Shown: positions 7,761-14,742, counted from the stretch's first letter. The stretch is DNA of 16,407 nucleotides from Ophiocordyceps camponoti-saundersi (nom. inval.) (GCA_003339415.1 PDHQ01000553.1:1-16407); one strand, 5' to 3'. Numbers and translations: made by a program. The notes: generated by a model from the letters alone, not told the origin.

Positions 7761-7975
7761 ATAAGGAAAATCACGTAAAAGAGATATTCAAGATGTTCTT
7801 GATATAATTAATAACTTTAACAAAGGGTCTTTAACAAATTCTACCTAAAAGCGTAAGAGGCATATTATATTTTTTAGCTCTACGTATAAGGTTTTATTAA
7901 TCTTCAGAGACCAGAATCTGGACACTTAAAATTTAAAAGTGATGGTATGGTCCAACACACAATAAATGTGTGTAG

Positions 7976-8086
7976 CCTAAGGTAGCGAAATGCCTTGGCC
8001 GTTAAATGCGGTCTTGCATGAGTGGTCTAACGATACAGCAGCTGTCTCTATGATTGACTCAGTGAAGTTGGAATAGCAGTGTATAT
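7976..8086 (+). rRNA. rnl: rnl exon 4 (domain IV/V junction)
   Basis: CCTAAGGTAGCGAAATGCCTTGGCC (7976 on) is the near-universal block at E. coli 1924 onward. GCATGAGTGGTCTAACGA (8014-8031) and TGTCTCTATGATTGACTCAG (8043-8062) follow. The exon ends GCAGTGTATAT. Joined to ACTGCTTACC in exon 5 it makes a GCAGT-loop-ACTGC hairpin with the same six-base loop size as E. coli 2024-2039. Confidence 0.92.
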
Positions 8087-8145
8087 GTGCGATTATAGAT
8101 TAATAATCTCGCTGCGTAAGTGAAAATCTTACTCTGTAAATTTAC

Positions 8146-8936
8146 TTAAAAAATATGAATAAGGGCAGGTTTATGTTGCGTATTTTCCAGCTATGCTGGG
8201 AGACTTCGTCGTGCATAAATAAGACTTCATAAATCTTCTAGCCTAATTTAATTTATTTCCAGCTCTCGCTGTCCAACTTAAAAATACACAGATTAGTGCT
8301 AGCGTTAAAATGTGCATATGCTCTGTGCAGCTTGGCTTAATTATTAAAATATATAAAACTACTATTCACTAGTATAAAAGTGAAGCTGATTATGGTAACA
8401 CTTTTATTTTAACAAATTTATACTAAAAAAATAACTATAACGTAAAGCTTGGAAGTTATACTATAGCAGTCATATCTAATGAAAGAGTATACGTGTCTGG
8501 CCTGGAGAAGTACAATAAATAACTCGACCGGGGGAAGGAACGCGCACGACCTTGGAAAAAAGAAATAGACACATAGACTTAGATAAGTAGTGCTTAAGGT
8601 CTCAACTGATAGTAACATCCTGGCCCGCAAGGAGGAAGGGAAGTTAACCTAAGTGTGCAGGTATAGAAGTATTTTAGTAAAAATCTGTTTTATAGAGGGG
8701 GTCTATGGGTTAAGCCGGAGGAGAGGAGGGTAGCTCCATAGCTACACATTTTATACATCTTAAAGATAAATCTTATAAGATATATAAAATTTAATAAATC
8801 TTTAATTAAAGATGGATAACCTTTGGTTGCTAATCCCAGCGTAGCTGGGATAAGGGACTCAGAGTCCCTAGGGATAAACTCGACCGAGTGGTACTAGCTC
8901 GTAACAAGTAGCGCCTATTTATATATATATATAAAA
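8146..8936 (+). other. 5' half of group II intron, no gene
   Basis: Presumed domain I-III RNA. Structured motifs include CTCGACCGGGGGAAGG (8522-8537), AGGAGAGGAGGGTAGCTCC (8719-8737) and, just before the gene, CTCGACCGAGTGGTACTAGC (8880-8899). It also holds insertions: an ATTTTATA-type palindrome at 8748-8790, the CCCAGCGTAGCTGGG hairpin (8836-8850) and the palindrome GGGACTCAGAGTCCC at 8854-8868, identical to 2869-2883. Confidence 0.55.
8748..8790. repeat. ATTTTATA-type palindrome (copy 4)
   Basis: Ends ATTTTATACATCTTA and AAGATATATAAAAT with imperfect inner pairing (AAGATAAATCTT). It is inserted in the non-coding 5' half of the group II intron, the only copy listed here that lies outside a coding frame. 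Confidence 0.65.
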
Positions 8937-9546
8937 ATGATGATAAGGATAAAAAATAAAAAAAAGTTATTGGACCTTTGCGATAATATGTTTGATTTTC
9001 ATTCATGGTTTATAGGATTTTCTGATGCAGAGTCTAATTTTAGCATAGTGGCTAAGCAAGATATAAATGGAAATGTTAACAGATTTACTTTTATGTTCGG
9101 TATTGGGGCTTCGCCCATATAGATGATGTAGGAGCTTTAGAATATATCCAATCCAAATTAAATATTGGAATGGTTAGAACTTATAGAAACGAGTGTAAAT
9201 TTATTGTAACTAAAATAGAAGATATAAGTAAATTGATATCACTTTTTGAGAGATTTTTTTTAGTAGAAAAAATCTATTTTTTAATTTAAAGATTAAAAAT
9301 CTTTTAAATCAAAAAATTCGTACAATCTAAATACTAGTAAATATTTAGATTACCAAGATTTTAAAAAAGCTTTTAATATTTATAACCGTAGAGAGGGAAT
9401 TTTAACTGAAGAATTAAAAAATAAAGTGCTAAAATTAAAAAACGGTATGAATACAAAACGTAAAATTTTTAAAATCGATAATGACCATAAAATTGTTATA
9501 ACTAAAAGTTGATTATTGGGGCTAATTGAGGGTGAAGGATCATTCT

Positions 9547-9593
9547 AAAACCCCCATTAATTTTTATCTAGTTATAAAAAATAAAGGGGGTTT
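9547..9593. repeat. C5/G5-bounded palindrome (copy 2)
   Basis: Ends AAAACCCCC and GGGGGTTT around an AT hairpin (ATTAATTTTTATC...GTTATAAAAAATAAA). It is inserted immediately after the Gly-Glu-Gly-Ser-Phe end of the second LAGLIDADG motif. Its 3' half (ATAAAGGGGGTTTG) matches copy 1 at 7371-7382. Confidence 0.8.
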
Positions 9594-9671
9594 GGAGAAA
9601 TGACCTAGTGTCCGCATTTAGTTTAGTTTTAACAGAAAACCAGTTACCTGTACAGTAGCCCCGGGCTGCAG

Positions 9672-9713
9672 ATTTTATATATTAAATATATAAATATATT
9701 TAATATATAAAAT
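9672..9713. repeat. ATTTTATA-type palindrome behind CTGCAG (copy 5)
   Basis: Arms ATTTTATATATTAAATATA and TATATTTAATATATAAAAT pair 19 of 19. CTGCAG precedes it at 9666-9671. It is followed by TTGGAAAAAATAAAAGAAT, the codons for (L)EKIKEF, the same protein position as copy 2 in the intron 2 gene. Confidence 0.85.
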
Positions 9714-10256
9714 TTGGAAAAAATAAAAGAATTTTTAGTAAATAATTTAGGGTTTGATATATATTCCAAGGCTAAATTAGATTCCTCGTCCGCTATTTCG
9801 ATAAACCATCAAAAAGCTAGAAAAAATAGTAAAGGTAGTGTATTGCTTAACATTAAAAATATACATGTTTTAAATAACTTTTTAGTTCCCTATTTAGAAG
9901 ATATGCAGTTTATTACTAAAAAAGGTAAAGATTTTGAGGATTTTAAGTTGATATGCAAAGTACTTTATATAGGTGCTCATAAGACCGATAGTATAAAAAG
10001 CTTAATTTTAAAGTTATCTTTAACTATGAATAATAATAGACTGTCTACTAATTCTGAAACGGTGGAGTTATTAAGTAGGGCTTCGCCGAGAGATATATTT
10101 TAGCTAATGCATCTCCTTCTGTAACACATCTTAGTGATGGTAGACAAAGAGATTTAGCTACAGGTAAAATTATCCATCAACATTCAAGTAGTATCTATGA
10201 AGTAATTAAGTCAAACAAGCAAGTAGTTTTAAAGCAAACTTTATTTGAAGCTGCAG

Positions 10257-10320
10257 TAACCCACCAGCGCAAGCTGGTAGGGTGTACTGCAGTACGGGGA
10301 CTAATAGTCCCCTACTGCAG
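10257..10320. mobile_element. CTGCAG-bounded GC palindromic element
   Basis: 64 nt lies between CTGCAG at 10251-10256 and CTGCAG at 10315-10320. The unit contains the hairpin ACCCACCAGCGCAAGCTGGTAGGGT (25 nt, about 10259-10283), an internal CTGCAG (10287-10292) and the hairpin GGGGACTAATAGTCCCC (10297-10313). Removing it leaves GCT-GCA-GAT-ATT in frame in the LAGLIDADG gene. This is consistent with insertion at, or duplication of, a CTGCAG target. Neurospora mtDNA is known for GC palindromes with paired PstI (CTGCAG) sites. Confidence 0.75.
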
Positions 10321-10442
10321 ATATTGTAAATGTTAATATTAAAACTTTAAGTAGACTTCTAGATAAGTCAGACAACGGATTAGCAGAGATTAAAGGAAAT
10401 ATTGTAAAAAGAATAGCTGTGTTTTATATTAATAAAAAGTAA

Positions 10443-10715
10443 AATGGAACTGAGGAAGGTTACAACCGTATAGTTCTATAGTTTACAGAAAAATAAGGTG
10501 AAAACGGTCAACGGTATCCTAACCATAGACCGTCGGTAGTTGTAAATGCCGCAACTGACTGGTTCACCGGGGTTAGGCTGAAATGTCTGTCCAAATGTAC
10601 AGTCGGATTCTGTAACGAAATGAGATTCGTAAGAGGGAAGGATCATCTATAAATAATTAATAGATAGCCATAGTACAATGGTAAGATAACCTCTAGTTAA
10701 TCAGAATTGGCAGAT
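10443..10715 (+). other. 3' part of group II intron
   Basis: Presumed domains III/IV to VI. Pairable segments include ACGGTCAACGGTATCCTAAC with GGGGTTAGG (10504-10575) and GTAGTTGTAAATGCCGCAACTGACTGGTTCACC around 10536-10568. The hairpin ATCTAT...ATAGAT is at about 10646-10666. No clean AGC...GAAA...domain V is recognisable by eye, so either domain V is divergent or I have misread this end. Confidence 0.45.
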
Positions 10716-11552
10716 ACTGCTTACCTCTAGATAGACGAGAAGACCCTATGCAGCTTTACTGTTACTAATTATTGATTATCAAAGTTCAATTGTAGACTAT
10801 AAGGGAGTAGATTTATGACATTGGAAACCCGTTAAAGGACTTTAATATGAGTGGAATTGGTTTAACCACCCTAGTTCACCTTCATTAGAAGGGACCTTCA
10901 GGGAAGGAAGTAATCGCTAGGAGACAGTTTATGTGGGGCACAGACCCTGTAAAGAGTAAACAGGAGTGTCTAATGACAATGGTCAACCTATTTTTGTTTG
11001 CAGTTTAAGGTAGTTTAACTATCTTTAATCATATTGTATCTATTTATATTTTAAGTTTTTGTAGGAGGGGTTTTAGACCCCCTCACTCCCCTTTCCTCCC
11101 GCGGCAGGCAGGCGCGGAGGTTTATATACTCGTCGTGTCGATATAAACAAGACATAAGCAACATACGTATAGGGGGAAATATTTTATATATTTAATCTGT
11201 AGACTACATTAAAGTGGTAGGGAAGACTTTAGTCAGCCCTGCACATTTTTACTGCAGTATAAAATATATGGGACTACAAAAAACAGTATATCTAGACTTT
11301 AATTATATAAAGGTAGGATTTTCACTATAAAGAAAGTAGGTATAACAGAAAATGTTATGAAGTATATCTAAAATTTTCTCGGCTATTAATTTTTTTTTAA
11401 TGGCTATGATTTTAATGTTTACAAAGCTCAACGGCTAAATCTTGCCACACTGTTTGATTATCTACAAATCTTACAGTTGCGTAAGCAGGGCATAGGATCA
11501 CATGATACATAAAGGAAAGATCTAGGATTTTTGGAAAAGCTACGCTAGGGAT
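10716..11552 (+). rRNA. rnl: rnl exon 5 (domain V, first part)
   Basis: ACTGCTTACCTCTAGATAGACGAGAAGACC (from 10716) aligns with E. coli 2035-2064. AGACCCTGTAAAGAGTAAACAGGAG (10943-10967) aligns with CTCCTCCTAAAGAGTAACGGAGGAG near 2280. TTACAGTTGCGTAAGCAGGGCATAGGATCACATG (11470-11503) aligns with the 2390-2420 region. The last bases GGAAAAGCTACGCTAGGGAT (11533-11552) end at E. coli U2449. An expansion of about 400 nt lies between (11030-11425). In the macrolide-binding loop the sequence is GACGAGAAGACC where E. coli has GACGGAAAGACC, so the base at the 2058 position reads G. Confidence 0.93.
11030..11425 (+). other. rRNA variable region with palindromic GC sequence
   Basis: The expansion lies between the 2290-type helix and the GGCTAAATCTTGCC block. 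It contains GGAGGGGTTTTAGACCCCCTC (about 11064-11084), a CCTCCCGCGGCAGGCAGGCG patch (11094-11113), TATACTCGTCGTGTCGATATA (about 11124-11144) and an unpaired AT-rich tail. It probably stays in the mature rRNA as an expansion segment; an intron is not excluded, but I see no intron core. Confidence 0.45.
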
Positions 11553-11616
11553 GTTTGTCCTTTAATATTTTATTTTAATAATAGATGAGACAGGTATTAC
11601 TATTAACTTTTTATGG

Positions 11617-11640
11617 CTTATTTTATATATATAAAATAAG
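11617..11640. repeat. 24-nt palindrome identical to 633-656
   Basis: A perfect inverted repeat (CTTATTTTATAT plus its complement), extended on both sides by TATGG/CCATA and further to GTTACTTTTTATGG-like arms (about 11602-11655). The same 24 nt occur in intron 1 core periphery. Confidence 0.85.
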
Positions 11641-11699
11641 CCATAAAAAGTAACTTTTTTTATGCGTACAGCCTTAGCCTAGCCTTACACATGCGTGTT

Positions 11700-11860
11700 T
11701 TTTTTATAAATTTATAATTTAATCTTTATTATTAATTATAAATAGCTCTAGGAATTTTATTCCTCTAGCGCTTTATATATAAAAAAAAGTTTTTATAATT
11801 ATTATTTATAATAAAGATATTATAAATTTAATTATAAAAAACTATAAAAAAAAAGTAATA
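11700..11860. repeat. Large AT-rich palindrome cluster upstream of rps3
   Basis: Overlapping inverted repeats: TTTATAAATTTATAATTTAA, ATAATTAAATTT-type arms, and GTTTTTATAATTATTATTTA with ATAATTATAAAAAC-type partners spread over about 11700-11850. A GC loop segment CTCTAGGAATTTTATTCCTC (11744-11763) lies inside. It resembles the AT arms of the double-hairpin family without the diagnostic CGTATTTT junction. Confidence 0.55.
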
Positions 11861-11880
11861 AAGCAGCAGGCCAGCGCAGC

Positions 11881-11922
11881 GCATATTTTTCTATCTATGC
11901 GCATGCGTGAAAAATGCGCTGG
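11881..11922 (+). repeat. 42-nt direct repeat, left copy
   Basis: Begins GCATATTTTTCTATC and ends GAAAAATGCGCTGG. It is identical over 42 nt to 14076-14117. The unit is itself hairpin-forming (GCGCATTTTTC-like arms around TATGCGCATGCGTG). The copies flank rps3 in direct orientation. Confidence 0.9.
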
Positions 11923-12005
11923 GCATTTTATTTGTTTAGAGCTGCTGCTTTCTTGCACAGAGAGCTAAGCGCTCTGTGTATACCTCTCTAGGAAAAATAA
12001 AATAA

Positions 12006-12132
12006 TTAATACATATAGGGTAAATTTCAAGAATTACTAAATTAAATAGTAAACTTGAAGCGAAGTTTATTTTAGCATAAATTATAAAATAAAAACGTTC
12101 AACGGCTATAAGGTGAGTATTATGTCAAATTT
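12006..12132 (+). other. Conserved IA ribozyme segment, shared with intron mL2584
   Basis: GGGTAAATTTCAAGAATTAC, GTAAACTTGAAGCGAAGTTT, GTTCAACGGCTATAAGGTGA and a following CAATAATCCTTTTA occur in the same order as at 14928-15061 in the mL2584 intron. This is the P3-P7 strand region of the catalytic core. Confidence 0.85.
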
Positions 12133-12227
12133 ACAATAATCCTTTTAATACCATCCTACATTTTTATTATGTATATATATATAAAAAAAGATAAAATAAA
12201 TTTATAATATACAGCTTTATAGAAATA

Positions 12228-13913
12228 ATGATTAAGAAAATGGCACTTTCTAATAATTACTATAATTTGCACAGCGGCTTGAGCTCGAGAGATAAGTCGG
12301 TCAAGGATGGAGGCAACAGTAATGGTGGCGGAGCTAGAGGGTTTTATTTACATATAAAACCGAATTTATCACACCCACACCCTGCGGGTACGGGTATTGG
12401 CGCTTTTAGCGGCAGCGTAGCTACTCAGCGCAGTACTAGTAAAAACCAGATTTTTATAGAGCTGCTCTGTAAAAATACCTCTAGCTCTATTACTACAATT
12501 ACTACTGCGCTCCTCGCGAATAAGAGAGCAGCTGCTGTTAAGACAATTGCTTTAAGAGAAAAAAAAGCGTTATATGAAGGAAAACACGTGTATTTACCTT
12601 CTTTTTCTAAAGAATGGAAAAATATTATTTATTCGTATAATAAAAATAATTTAAAAAATATACCATTTAATTCTGTGAATATTAATAAATTAATTCAAAG
12701 CTATTTTAATTTATATTTCAAAAAATCTAAGTTTACTGGTTCAAGAGTACTTTTTAAACTTAAAACGAGACGAAAAGCAGTAACAAGAATATTTGTTAGT
12801 AATGCGGAAATTAAACACACAAACGGTAAAGCAGTAATTACCTTATACACTGTGAACAGAGAAAAGCAAAAATTAATATATAAATATAGAAATATAAATA
12901 GAAAGGTAAGTAAATTTATAATAAAACGTTTTTTAAAACTATATAAAAAGTTTATAAAAAAAACGGTAAGAATCTTCAGAGAGGAGCTACTACGTAAGCT
13001 ACTCTTGCAACAGCAGCGGCAGCAGCGGCTCTACAAAAATAGCAGCTACTCTTGACAGTTACAACTCAAGGAAATAGGTAGCAGCAGCGCGCCAAGGGCA
13101 ACTCTGGAGCTTGGGCAGGCTATTCGTAAATGAAAAAAATACAAAGAAATATTTGTACATACATTAAAAATTTTCTTTTTTAGAAAGTGAATGAGTAGAA
13201 CTATAAGTAAAAGAGCAAACAAAAATCTAAAACTATTAAGACAATATGACTTAATGTATTCTTTAAATCAATATAAATTTAATAAAGAAAAATTATTACC
13301 TACTTTAAGTAATATCTTGTGGAAAATAATAAAAAAGAAAATAGAATATAATATAGTTAACCTAAAATCTATTACCTTCAATACCGATATTTTTACTAAA
13401 GCTATAGCTTTAAAACTAAAAAAAACCAAAAGCCGTTTTAATAGAAATATGGCTCAAGTATTACATGAAGCTTATATACCCAAAATAAATTTTATAGAAG
13501 AAAGAATTACGAAAAAAAAAGAAAACCATGACCTATTTTTGTGTAAGTTTAAAGATTTGAAAATAATTTCTCACTTAGATGATAATGATTTTTGTCTAGA
13601 TAAATTAGTAGGTGTTTCATTTAAATCTAATAAACTTCATAAAACTATATTTAAATCTATAGCCTATAAAAATATGGCAGGTATAAGAATAGAAGTTAAA
13701 GGTAGATTAACTAAACGTTATAGAGCTGATAAATCCTTGTATTCACAGGCATGAAGAGGGGGATTAAAGAATATAGCTTCATCTTATAAAGGTTTAAGTT
13801 CATTTTTATTTAGAGGAAAGTTTAAGTCAAATGTATCATATACATTAACTACCTCAAAACGTCGGGTAGGGGCTTATGCAGTAAAAGGGTGGATCGCAGG
13901 AAAACCTTACTAG
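12228..13913 (+). CDS. rps3: Ribosomal protein S3, intron-encoded
   Basis: Mitochondrial small-subunit ribosomal protein S3 (uS3m), needed for small-subunit assembly. With TGA as Trp (TGA at 13053, 13131, 13188 and 13752) the frame runs unbroken from ATG 12228 to TAG 13911-13913, 561 residues, longer than the usual 400-500. A conserved N-terminal block at residues 113-225 (KKALYEGKHVYLPSFSKEWK, then NINKLIQSYFNLYF) and the C-terminal block at residues 483-561 (MAGIRIEVKGRLTKRYRADK, then RRVGAYAVKGWIAGKPY, the KH-proximal S3 signature) identify it. Residues 14-110 (Gly/Ser/Ala-rich) and about 250-321 (QQQRQQR, SSSAPRA) look like frame-preserving insertions of GC repeat sequence. It is strongly basic, as expected. 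ATG 12240 is an alternative start. It is expressed from the rnl precursor inside the IA intron. Confidence 0.95.
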
Positions 13914-14075
13914 GAATTTTTTATTCATACTGTAGGTTTTATTTAATTTTTTATTTATGTTAATTTTTCTTTTATGTCTACTACTAGTGCTAGGGTAGCT
14001 GTGCATATATATATAACCGGATTTCTATGCATGCATGAACGCATGCAGCAGCGTATTTTTGTAACATAGCGACCT

Positions 14076-14117
14076 GCATATTTTTCTATCTATGCGCATG
14101 CGTGAAAAATGCGCTGG
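14076..14117 (+). repeat. 42-nt direct repeat, right copy
   Basis: Identical to 11881-11922. It lies 163 nt after the rps3 stop codon, while the left copy ends 305 nt before the start. Both are followed at some distance by a GAGCTGCTGC motif (11939-11948 and 14138-14147), suggesting that a longer block was duplicated. Confidence 0.9.
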
Positions 14118-14343
14118 TGCAAAAATGTGCTAGGATAGAGCTGCTGCGCTGAGGAATGTTTTTATTTGTGCGCATTTTAAAAATGAATAAAATTGGAACG
14201 AAGCAGCTTCGCTAGCAATAAAATTCCTGCAGGAGTAGAGCTATTATTACATAATAGCTGTAAAAAGTAACTTTTTTTTTAATAATTAATTAACTAATGT
14301 AGAGTTGCTTATTATCCTGCGCCGGGCAGCTAGCGCCATCCCT

Positions 14344-14378
14344 GCGAAGCGCGAAGCGCGAAGCGCGAAGCGCGAAGC
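14344..14378. repeat. Five tandem copies of GCGAAGC
   Basis: A 7-bp unit GCGAAGC is repeated five times without interruption, followed by GG. The single-stranded d(GCGAAGC) heptamer is known as an exceptionally stable mini-hairpin (GC-G-A-A-GC), so the array could form a row of tiny hairpins. The related GCGAAG/CTTCGC motif is scattered through the window. Confidence 0.9.
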
Positions 14379-14742
14379 GGCCCTACTAAATAGGAAAGGA
14401 AAATATGCAGATAGATGTGAAGGTGAATACTCGCAAATTTTTCACACGACTAGCGTGCGGCTAAAGCTGCCTCCCTAGGGGTGTGGAGCAATAAAAAAGG
14501 GGACTTCTATATTTTTATCGCACCCCTAAATCAGAAGCAGCGAAGCGTGAGCAGCTCTAGCTCTACTACTAGCACGATTATAATTTAAGGTTTTGCCTTT
14601 TTACAAAATACTAGCTCTAGCTCTAGCCGAGCTAGAAAAATATAAAAGGTCTGAGGGCTAAATATATATATATAATAAAAATGAAGACATAGTCTGAACC
14701 ATTTAAAAATAAGTGGAAATATTGTATTATGATAACATATAG

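Larger units (their letters stand above)
6732..7848 (+). pseudogene. LAGLIDADG homing endonuclease gene of mL1923, broken
   Basis: Opens at ATG 6732 (MINLSKALRVASYSTKQ). It reaches motif 1, HKYWLGGFV (W is TGA 6834-6836), which is split by a 203-nt insertion (6851-7053) and resumes EGEGSLLVSIVT. Further parts are EFNVTQHKSGLNIL, NQVWVYS, KNIKQLVLP and YVVPFF, then KHKSDVFNRFKYIVEAL, GLDKGQLIELIQLIYLMN and a C-terminal DIQDVLDIINNFNKGSL, ending with TAA 7846-7848. Only one LAGLIDADG motif is clear, so this may be a single-motif (homodimeric) enzyme. Insertions lie at about 6783-6816, 6851-7053, 7199-7210, 7257-7303, 7338-7382, 7405-7572 and 7722-7760. It is the most heavily disrupted gene in the window. 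Confidence 0.85.
6628..7975 (+). mobile_element. rnl group I intron mL1923
   Basis: The insertion follows U1923, since the exon flanks are GAGGGT and CCTAAGGTAGCG. The intron ends in G7975. AGGGT of the exon can pair with intron GGGCCCT as P1. Core elements are P TTGCTGGAAC (6659-6668), Q AATCAGCAGGAAA (6696-6708), R TTCAGAGACCAGAATC (7903-7918) and S GTGATGGTATGGTCC (about 7939-7953), a group IB-like set. The endonuclease gene lies between Q and R, in the P6 region, unlike introns 1 and 2 where it follows the core. About 40% of the intron is palindromic insertion sequence. Confidence 0.88.
8937..10442 (+). pseudogene. LAGLIDADG endonuclease gene of the group II intron, broken
   Basis: Opens at ATG 8937. 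Motif 1 is HSWFIGFSDAESNFSIV (about 9000-9050), preceded by a CDNMFDFHS lead typical of this subfamily. Motif 2 is KSWLLGLIEGEGSF (9504-9545), with W from TGA 9510-9512. After it come AFSLVLTENQLPV, LEKIKEFLVNNLGFDIYS, SVLLNIKNIHVLNNFLVPYL and a C-terminal extension (LATGKIIHQHSSSIYEVIKS, LDKSDNGLAEIKGNIVKRIA), ending at TAA 10440-10442. Interruptions lie at about 9102-9121 (GGGGCTTCGCCC hairpin), 9250-9322 (AT hairpins), 9547-9605, 9655-9714, 10073-10106 and 10257-10320. Outside these the frame is continuous, so the damage is mainly by insertion and looks recent. The family usually encodes about 350-450 residues, which fits the sum of the fragments. Confidence 0.85.
8087..10715 (+). mobile_element. 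rnl group II intron (near E. coli 2034) carrying a LAGLIDADG gene
   Basis: The intron starts with the group II 5' consensus GTGCG (8087-8091) and ends in AT (10714-10715), a valid AY 3' end. These boundaries rebuild the rRNA hairpin exactly. The domain I start resembles bacterial group II introns: GCGTAAGTGAAAATCTTACT then CTGTAAATTTAC (8114-8145) is the stem-loop that in Ll.LtrB reads ACTCTGTAAGATAAC and holds EBS2. No R or S group I motif is present. No reverse-transcriptase motifs are seen; the gene inside is of LAGLIDADG type, as known for a small set of fungal rRNA group II introns. I could not place domain V with confidence, which is the main doubt. The length is 2629 bp. Confidence 0.75.
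11553..14742 (+). mobile_element. rnl group IA intron mL2449 hosting rps3
   Basis: Inserted between CTAGGGAT and AACAGGC, the classical omega-type site at E. coli 2449. It starts after T11552 and ends in G14742. Exon AGGGAT can pair with intron GTCCTT as P1. R is GTTCAACGGCTATAAGG (12097-12113) and S is AAGACATAGTCTGAACC (14684-14700), with rps3 between them in the P8 region, as in ascomycete rnl. Much of the 3190 bp flanking rps3 is repeats: a 24-nt palindrome at 11617-11640, a large AT palindrome at 11700-11850, two 42-nt direct repeats, and a heptamer array. No separate endonuclease motif is seen. Confidence 0.93.
13914..14742 (+). other. 3' part of mL2449 intron, repeats, no gene
   Basis: After rps3 the intron carries GC motifs (GCATGCATGAACGCATGC at 14028-14045), the second 42-nt repeat (14076-14117), a heptamer array (14344-14378) and several hairpins, such as TAATAGCTGTAAAAAG-type and AGCTCTAGCTCTA stretches (14551-14567 and 14611-14627). 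It closes with the P7 strand and P9 to G14742. AAGCGGCCC and ACACGACTAGCGTG hairpins are also present. I see no coding frame. Confidence 0.6.

Noticed and set aside
8418..8630. Minus-strand 70-residue open frame
   Set aside because: It lies in the structured 5' half of the group II intron; composition explains it and no motif is present.
8087..10715. Group I intron with exon end at T8080 and intron end at G10709
   Set aside because: This also fits the rRNA hairpin, but no P, Q, R or S elements were found, while GTGCG, the AY end and the domain I similarity favour group II.
11426..11440. GCTCAACGGCTAAAT as a group I R element
   Set aside because: It is continuous with the following rRNA block up to CTAGGGAT and aligns with 23S domain V, so it is exon sequence.
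13053..13190. Apparent gap between two separate rps3 fragments
   Set aside because: The 46 codons between are open with TGA read as Trp and in the same frame, so rps3 is one gene, not a split gene.
14344..14378. CRISPR-like repeat array
   Set aside because: Units are 7 bp with no spacers; it is a simple tandem repeat.
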